Program-made: the position numbers and the translations under genes
Shown: piece after piece, positions 59,901-64,000 of the stretch
Numbering within the stretch: the first letter of the stretch is position 1
Layout: the number at the start of each line of letters is the position of its first letter
Assembly (NCBI GenBank): GCA_964384945.1
Contig: CAYLMK010000017.1
Coordinates: forward strand, 54,599 to 118,598
Direction: 5' to 3'
Source of the DNA: S015-6 sp964384945
GTDB lineage: Bacteria > Desulfobacterota > DSWW01
Length of the DNA stretch: 64,000 bases
Notes under the pieces: model-generated
The model's input: the letters and a program-made list of their open reading frames with translations, nothing else
What the model was told of the DNA's origin: nothing
The model's database searches: none

Positions 59901-61060
59901 ACATCGTTGAGCGCAAAAGGGCCGAGGAAGCGCGCTGGAGACTGGCGGCCATCGTCGAATCCTCCGATGACGCGATTATCAGCAAAGATCTGGACGGCAC
60001 CATCACGAGCTGGAACGACGGGGCCGAACGCCTCTACGGGTATTCTGCCGCGGAGACTTTGGGCAGGCCCGTATCCATGCTCATGCCCCCTGATCAGCAG
60101 GAGCAGATGGCAGTGCTCCTCGAGCACATCAGAAAGGGGATGCGTATCGAGCACCATGAAACAGAACGGGTCAGAAAAGATGGCCGACCGATACCTGTGT
60201 CGCTGACGCTCTCGCCCCTCAGAAACTCTCAGGGCCAGATCATCGGCGCCTCAACCATTGCGCGCGACATCTCGGAACGCAAGCAGGCGCAAGAAATGCT
60301 TGAAAGACTGCTGGCCGAGCTGGAGGTACGCGTCGAAGAGCGCACGAAAGAGTTGTCGGACGCCAACCGGTCGCTTGAGGCCGCGAACAAGGAGTTGGAG
60401 AGCTTCAGCTATTCGGTGTCCCACGACCTCAGGGCCCCGCTTCGGGCGATCGATGGTTTCTCGATGATGGTGCTCAAGGACTATGCTGATAAGCTGGATG
60501 AGGAGGGGAGGCGCAAGCTCAACGTCATCCGCAGCAACACCCGGCAAATGGGTCAGCTCATCGACGATCTCCTCGCCTTTTCCAGGTTGGGCAGAAAGGA
60601 AATGGTCACCACACTTATCGACATGGAGTCTCTCGTGGGAAACAGCTTTAGAGAACTCAGTCTGCTGTACCCGCAACGCCGCGTGCAGTTATTACTACAA
60701 AAGCTTCCCCCTGCATTGGGTGATCCGACGCTCGTCAAAGAAGTCGTGGTGAACCTTCTGTCCAACGCCATCAAATTCTCGCAACCCAGGGAAACGGCGA
60801 CCATCAAGGCGGGCGCCTATCCTGAAGAAGGAAGAAACGTCTATTTCGTCAAAGACAACGGCGTAGGATTTGATATGCAGTACTATGACAAACTCTTCGG
60901 TGTGTTTCAGCGGCTCCATAGCAGTGACGAATTCGAGGGGACCGGCGTAGGGCCTGCCATCGTGGACCGCATCATCCGCCGTCACGGCGGGAGAGTCTGG
61001 GCTGAGGGAAACGTGGGTGAAGGCGCTACGCTCTACTTTACCCTCGCGAGAAAGGAGTGA
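56951..61060 (+). CDS. PocR/multi-PAS/GAF sensor histidine kinase
   Basis: 1369 residues from the ATG at 56951, where the PocR domain begins in typical style (MNYKFSDLIEVAKVQRLNDL); the frame is open from a GTG at 56876 but that lead has no domain character. Order: PocR sensory domain (about 1-170, Cys-rich), several PAS/PAC units between about 190 and 710, a GAF-like segment (about 725-870), two more PAS units, HisKA with His about 1157 in SYSVSHDLRAPLR, then HATPase (NLLSNAIKF, DNGVGFD, EGTGVGPAIV). No TM segment, so cytoplasmic. The G2 box reads GVGPAIV instead of GxGLxIV. It is 3 bp before a response regulator, a likely partner. Confidence 0.9.
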   Translation: MNYKFSDLIEVAKVQRLNDLIYAATGIPAALIDLEGTIITCSGWQDICTKFHRVNEGMAQQCVESDTAFANQVGVGQKYTVFGCGNGLVVAASPITVGGEHVANLIASQFLFRPPDRDSFLEQATRFGLDEAPYMEAVEKIPVIEESKLPPFLEYFSEFAALLAEMGLKQLKQLEATAALRETEQRWASTLSSVGDAVIATDKDGRVTFMNNAAEGLTGWTLAQAAAKPVTEVFNIINERTREAVDNPVTKVLQRGMTVGLANDTLLLSRDGKEIPIDDSGAPIRDTAGNAMGVVLVFRDITERKAAEEALRESQRQMNRAQEIAHLGSWELDLVNNRLSWSDEVYRLFGLQPREFGATYDAFLEAVHPDDRAAVDDAYTGSLREGRDTYEIEHRVVRKASGEVRVVHEKCEHLRDHTGRIVKSVGMVHDITERKRAEQELRKARAELERKVAERTAELRRSEAYLAEGQRLTHTGSLAWDATAEKIVYCSEEMFRIFGFDPKKGLPTRERLLRQVLPEDRDKISKSLDKAVRERVDTFDEYRIVPPDGTVRDIYTILHPVLESAGDAVQIVGTVMDITERKRAEDAVRLAGEYNRSLIEASLDPLVTIDSEGKISDVNAATEQVTGHTRWELIGTDFSEYFTEPEKARSGYREAFSQGLVRDCELEIRHRDGRITPVLFNASVYRAEAGQVTGVFAAARDITERKETLRFFQDMDRINRAMQGASDLEQMMRDVLDAMLSIFACDRAFLVYPCDPDAPSFESAMERTRPGYPARKGVIPAAPDNAKHFQLYLASSGAVTLGPGGDYPLEIARFGEKSKIMIALYPKTGKPWVLGLHQCSDPRVWTPDERKLLEEIARRMGDVLTSLLAHRDLHESEERHRIMLQTAMDGFLRTDMQGQILEANETYCRMSGYSEQELLTRGIADVEAVHNVEMISANMRRIAEFGPYRFESLHRRKDGSLFDVEISAQYQPIAAGQVVVFVRDIVERKRAEEARWRLAAIVESSDDAIISKDLDGTITSWNDGAERLYGYSAAETLGRPVSMLMPPDQQEQMAVLLEHIRKGMRIEHHETERVRKDGRPIPVSLTLSPLRNSQGQIIGASTIARDISERKQAQEMLERLLAELEVRVEERTKELSDANRSLEAANKELESFSYSVSHDLRAPLRAIDGFSMMVLKDYADKLDEEGRRKLNVIRSNTRQMGQLIDDLLAFSRLGRKEMVTTLIDMESLVGNSFRELSLLYPQRRVQLLLQKLPPALGDPTLVKEVVVNLLSNAIKFSQPRETATIKAGAYPEEGRNVYFVKDNGVGFDMQYYDKLFGVFQRLHSSDEFEGTGVGPAIVDRIIRRHGGRVWAEGNVGEGATLYFTLARKE

Positions 61061-61063
61061 CGG

Positions 61064-61507
61064 ATGCAAGAGAACACCGTCGAGATCATTCTGGTCGAGG
61101 ACAAAGCGGAAGACGTTGAGATGACGCTTGCGGCGCTGAAAGAGCGTAATCTCGCGAACAAGGTGCACGTGCTCAGGGACGGCGCGGAGGCCCTTGCGTA
61201 CATCATGGAGAATGTCGATTGCAGAGCGGGTCAATCGGAGGAGCGCCGCCCCAAGGTGATACTTCTCGATCTCAAGCTTCCCAAGATCGATGGGATGGAA
61301 GTACTCAAAAAGATTCGTTCTGACGAGCGGACGAAAGCCGTTCCCGTGGTGATCTTGACGTCATCCAATGAAGAGCGGGACAGAATGGAAGGCTACAAGC
61401 TGGGGGCGAACAGTTACGTCGTAAAGCCGGTTGACTTTGCCGACTTCGCCAGAGCGGTAACCGAGATAGGCTGCTACTGGGTGCTGACGAACAGCCCTCC
61501 CTATTGA
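61064..61507 (+). CDS. Rcp1-like single-domain response regulator
   Basis: 147 residues: a lone receiver domain. Acidic pocket in ILVEDKAEDVE, phosphoryl-accepting Asp in LLDLKLPKIDG (about residue 70), Thr/Ser switch in VILTSSNEE and Lys in YVVKPVDF. The insert after the third strand and the length fit the Rcp1 group that pairs with phytochrome-like kinases with a C-terminal end like the protein at 56951. It starts 3 bp after that kinase. No output domain, so it probably relays the phosphoryl group or acts by protein contact. Confidence 0.92.
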   Translation: MQENTVEIILVEDKAEDVEMTLAALKERNLANKVHVLRDGAEALAYIMENVDCRAGQSEERRPKVILLDLKLPKIDGMEVLKKIRSDERTKAVPVVILTSSNEERDRMEGYKLGANSYVVKPVDFADFARAVTEIGCYWVLTNSPPY

Positions 61508-61555
61508 CTGGGGTGCCAGCTTTTTCCCCCGGCGATGGGCTGAAAGGGGAAAGGC

Positions 61556-63508
61556 ATGACCGACAACGTGCGTGTTCTCATTGTTGAAGACGTACCAGGC
61601 GATGCAGAGTTGATAGAGTTTGAACTTCAAAACACAGGCATGGTGTTCTCTGCGAAGCGAGTAGAAACGAAAGAGACATATATCATGGCACTGTCAACTT
61701 TTTCGCCCCATGTAATTCTATCAGACTACTCTCTGCCGGCCTTTGATGGTATCACTGCGTTGAATCTAAGGCTGGAGCATGCAGTTGATACACCCTTTAT
61801 ATTCGTCACGGGCGCGTTGGGCGAGGAGCTTGCCATCGATCTGCTGAAGCAGGGAGCGACCGATTACGTCCTGAAAAGCCACCTGTCCAGGCTGCCAGTC
61901 GCTATTAACCGCGCCCTAAAAGAAGTCCAGGAACGAAAAGAACGAAAGCGCGCCCAGGAAGCCCTGCGGCAGAGCGAGGCATATCTGGCGGAATCGCAAC
62001 GGCTGAGCCACACAGGCAGCTGGGCTTACGATTTGGCCAGCGACAGGTATGTCTACGCCTCGGAGGAATGCTGCCGGATTTTTGAATTCGATCTGCGAGA
62101 AGGTTTACCGACCAGGGAAGCGTTTGCTCGTCAAATCCACCCGGAGGATTATGACGAAGTGCATGGGGAATATGAGAAGTCGGTCCGCGAAAAAGTAGAT
62201 ACCTCGATCAAGTTCAGGATCGTGCTGCCCAGCGGAGCGGCCAAACATATTCAGGCGATGCAGCACCCTGTCCTGAATGACGCGGGAGATGTCGTTGAGT
62301 TGGTGGGCTCCGCGATCGATATCACGGAGCGAAAGAAGGCCGAGGCCGAGATCAATAGTCTGAAGAATTACCTCTCCAACATCATCGACTCCATGCCCTC
62401 CCTATTGGTAGGGATGGACAATACCCGCACCGTCACCCAATGGAACCGCCAGGCGGAGGCATTTACCGGCATACCTGCAGGAGAGGCTATAGGGAAACCC
62501 ATAGCCGATCTTCTACCCGACTTCGCCCCCTGGATCATCACGATGGAAACCGACTTGGACGAACGTCGCCCCTCATCCATGGAGAAGCTCCTCATCGAGA
62601 AGGAGGGCGAGCGCCGCTTCTATGATCTCATGCTCTACCCGCTTCTGGGAGACCATGTCGAAGGGTCGGTGTTGCGTATCGAGGATGTGACCGAAAGGGC
62701 CCGTACCCAGGAGTTGATGGTGCAGACCGAGAAGATGATGTCCTTAGGCGGCCTTGCCGCGGGGATGGCCCATGAGATCAATAACCCTCTCGGGATCATC
62801 ATCCAGGCAGCACAAAACATCGAGCGCAGGATCTCGCCTGAGTTGCACGCAAACCGACAGGCGTCTGAAGAACTCGGCCTGAATCTCGAAGAAATTCGCG
62901 CCTATTTCGACAGGCGACAAATATCGGATGCCATCGCAAGCATTCGCACGGCATCGTCCCGGGCGGCGAAGATCGTTGCCAACATGCTCCAGTTCAGCCG
63001 CGGGGCTGTTACAACGATGGAGTTCACCTCGCTTGCTCGGATCGTAGATGAGGCATTGGAGCTTGCGGCGAGCGACTACGACCTGAAGAAGAAGTACGAC
63101 TTCAGGAGCATCGACATCATCAAAGACTATCAGGACATACCCCAAATCCCCATGGTCTCTGTGGAGATAGAGCAGGTCATATTGAACCTCCTCAAGAACG
63201 CGGCTCAGGCTATGACCGCAGCGCCCTCGGACAGGAAGCCCAGGATCATCTTAAGGCTTTGGAGCGAGGACAGGTATGCCGTCCTCGAGGTGGAGGACAA
63301 CGGACCCGGCATGGCGGAGGATATCCGCCGAAGGGTATTCGAACCCTTCTTCACGACAAAGGAGCCCGGCGTGGGTACAGGCCTCGGCCTCTCGGTGTCC
63401 TACATGATCGTCACCCAGAACCACAAGGGGCTCATGGAGGTGCAATCGACACCGGGCAGCGGGGCGGTTTTCAAGGTGAGGCTGCCGATAGGGGGGAGAA
63501 GAACATGA
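61556..63508 (+). CDS. Hybrid sensor kinase, REC-PAS-PAS-HisKA-HATPase
   Basis: 650 residues. Residues 1-120 are a receiver (VLIVEDVPGDAELIEFEL, Asp in LSDYSLPAFDG, Thr in FVTGALGEE, Lys in YVLKSHLSR). Two PAS units follow (about 130-260 and 275-390). HisKA has His about 405 in LAAGMAHEINNPLG; the HATPase has NLLKNAAQAM, DNGPGM and GVGTGLGLSVSYMIV. The AxGMAHEINNPL type of dimerisation helix is common in kinases of the NtrB/ZraS group that act on sigma-54 activators. No TM segment. Its stop overlaps the next start as ATGA. ATG at 61556 follows AAAGGGGAAAGGC. Confidence 0.92.
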   Translation: MTDNVRVLIVEDVPGDAELIEFELQNTGMVFSAKRVETKETYIMALSTFSPHVILSDYSLPAFDGITALNLRLEHAVDTPFIFVTGALGEELAIDLLKQGATDYVLKSHLSRLPVAINRALKEVQERKERKRAQEALRQSEAYLAESQRLSHTGSWAYDLASDRYVYASEECCRIFEFDLREGLPTREAFARQIHPEDYDEVHGEYEKSVREKVDTSIKFRIVLPSGAAKHIQAMQHPVLNDAGDVVELVGSAIDITERKKAEAEINSLKNYLSNIIDSMPSLLVGMDNTRTVTQWNRQAEAFTGIPAGEAIGKPIADLLPDFAPWIITMETDLDERRPSSMEKLLIEKEGERRFYDLMLYPLLGDHVEGSVLRIEDVTERARTQELMVQTEKMMSLGGLAAGMAHEINNPLGIIIQAAQNIERRISPELHANRQASEELGLNLEEIRAYFDRRQISDAIASIRTASSRAAKIVANMLQFSRGAVTTMEFTSLARIVDEALELAASDYDLKKKYDFRSIDIIKDYQDIPQIPMVSVEIEQVILNLLKNAAQAMTAAPSDRKPRIILRLWSEDRYAVLEVEDNGPGMAEDIRRRVFEPFFTTKEPGVGTGLGLSVSYMIVTQNHKGLMEVQSTPGSGAVFKVRLPIGGRRT

Positions 63509-64000
63509 ACCGGTCGGCAAAAGTATTGATTGTGGACGATGAAGAATTGATCCGCCTGAACCTGCGGATGCTGCTGGAGGATCTCGGTTATTGTGTCGTC
63601 GAGGCCTCCAACGGAAGGGAGGGGCTCGATGCCTTTGGTCGGGAAGAGCCCGACCTCATCCTGGCCGATCTGAGGATGCCAGTGATGGATGGGCTTTCGA
63701 TGATCGCCGCACTTCGGGAGAAGAGCACGGAGACACCCGTTATCGTGGTCTCCGGCACCGGTACCGTGCAGAACGCCGTCGATTCGCTTCGCCTCGGCGC
63801 ATGGGACTACGTCATAAAGCCGGTCGAGGATGCAAAAGCGTTTGAGGTCGTCATCGAACGGACACTTGAGAAGGCCCGGCTTATGAAGGAGAATCGGCTC
63901 TACCGTGAGCATCTGGAGGAACTGGTCCGCGAGCGGACGCAGGATCTCCGTAAGGCCCATGATGAACTGGAACTCCGGCATCAGGAAGTCATCCGATTGA
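63505..64000 (+). CDS. Response regulator with coiled-coil extension, partial
   Basis: 165 codons visible; the frame is open at the window end. ATG at 63505 has GGGGGGAGAAG upstream and overlaps the previous stop. Receiver domain: VLIVDDEELIRLNL, Asp in LADLRMPVMDG, VVSGTGTVQNAVDSLRLGAWDYVIKPV. The TGTVQNAVDSLRLGAWDYVIKP style is that of regulators linked to AAA+ or kinase outputs. After residue 125 a helical segment (REHLEELVRERTQDLRKAHD) leads on, so the missing part is more likely a PAS/kinase than an AAA+ domain. Confidence 0.9.
   Translation, partial: MNRSAKVLIVDDEELIRLNLRMLLEDLGYCVVEASNGREGLDAFGREEPDLILADLRMPVMDGLSMIAALREKSTETPVIVVSGTGTVQNAVDSLRLGAWDYVIKPVEDAKAFEVVIERTLEKARLMKENRLYREHLEELVRERTQDLRKAHDELELRHQEVIRL

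Noticed and set aside
1..64000. tRNA, rRNA and CRISPR arrays.
   Set aside because: No cloverleaf-like sequences, rRNA-conserved stretches or regularly spaced repeats were found by reading; very diverged small RNAs cannot be excluded.
63505..64000. The partial response regulator as the missing sigma-54 activator of the envelope regulon.
   Set aside because: The part after the receiver is a coiled helix of the kind leading to PAS/kinase domains, and no AAA+ GAFTGA region is visible before the window ends. It remains possible but unsupported.

Overview
The window looks like chromosomal DNA of a Gram-negative anaerobe, most likely a member of the Desulfobacterota (former Deltaproteobacteria). 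The evidence is a high-GC sequence with a pyrogallol-phloroglucinol transhydroxylase-like molybdoenzyme, an aldehyde:ferredoxin oxidoreductase with its own polyferredoxin, Pta-AckA, outer-membrane proteins and a lipid A deacylase. Taxonomy is inferred from gene content only. No rRNA, tRNA or CRISPR array was seen.

Region 1 (1-17.9 kb, + strand) is one long catabolic cluster. A DUF1302 outer-membrane protein and a DUF1329 periplasmic protein (probable uptake of a hydrophobic aromatic) are followed by an FAD oxidoreductase, a two-subunit transhydroxylase-like molybdoenzyme whose large subunit has an SCP2-like lipid-binding domain at its N-terminus, two truncated-type OYE/Fe-S ene-reductases, an acyl-CoA dehydrogenase, a DAPG/phloretin-hydrolase-like C-C hydrolase, an alpha/beta hydrolase, an SDR, a resorcylate-decarboxylase-type amidohydrolase and a CoA ligase. 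This set suggests anaerobic breakdown of a C-acylated polyphenol such as an acylphloroglucinol, dihydrochalcone or flavonoid. Three gene remnants (OYE, 3-hydroxyacyl-CoA dehydrogenase, SDR) lie between the intact genes.

Region 2 (18.2-31.9 kb, - strand) is a carbohydrate-to-acetate run, transcribed fba-pfk-pyk-eno-ferredoxin-AOR-pta-ackA-(glgP remnant)-glgX. The AOR could replace the GAPDH/PGK step. A second glgP-glgX locus at 50.3-53.2 kb has intact glgP and a wrecked glgX, the reverse of the first locus.

Region 3 (32-56.3 kb) is an envelope region. It holds an adaptor plus an RND pump fused in frame to its TolC partner, two Npt-type nucleotide transporters (one fused to HEAT repeats and next to a cyclic-nucleotide-binding protein), a PAP2 phosphatase, a POTRA-less Omp85 barrel, a secreted HipA-like kinase-fold protein, a beta-propeller lipoprotein, a TPR protein and an LpxR-type lipid A deacylase. 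Four of its transcription units begin with the same promoter architecture: a sigma-54 -24/-12 element, an inverted repeat about 60 bp upstream, and a second box exactly 9 bp beyond it. This appears to be an undescribed sigma-54 envelope regulon.

Region 4 (56.5-64 kb, + strand) has an IS200-like remnant followed by a signalling operon: a PocR/multi-PAS histidine kinase, an Rcp1-like response regulator, a REC-PAS-PAS histidine kinase, and a further response regulator cut by the window end.
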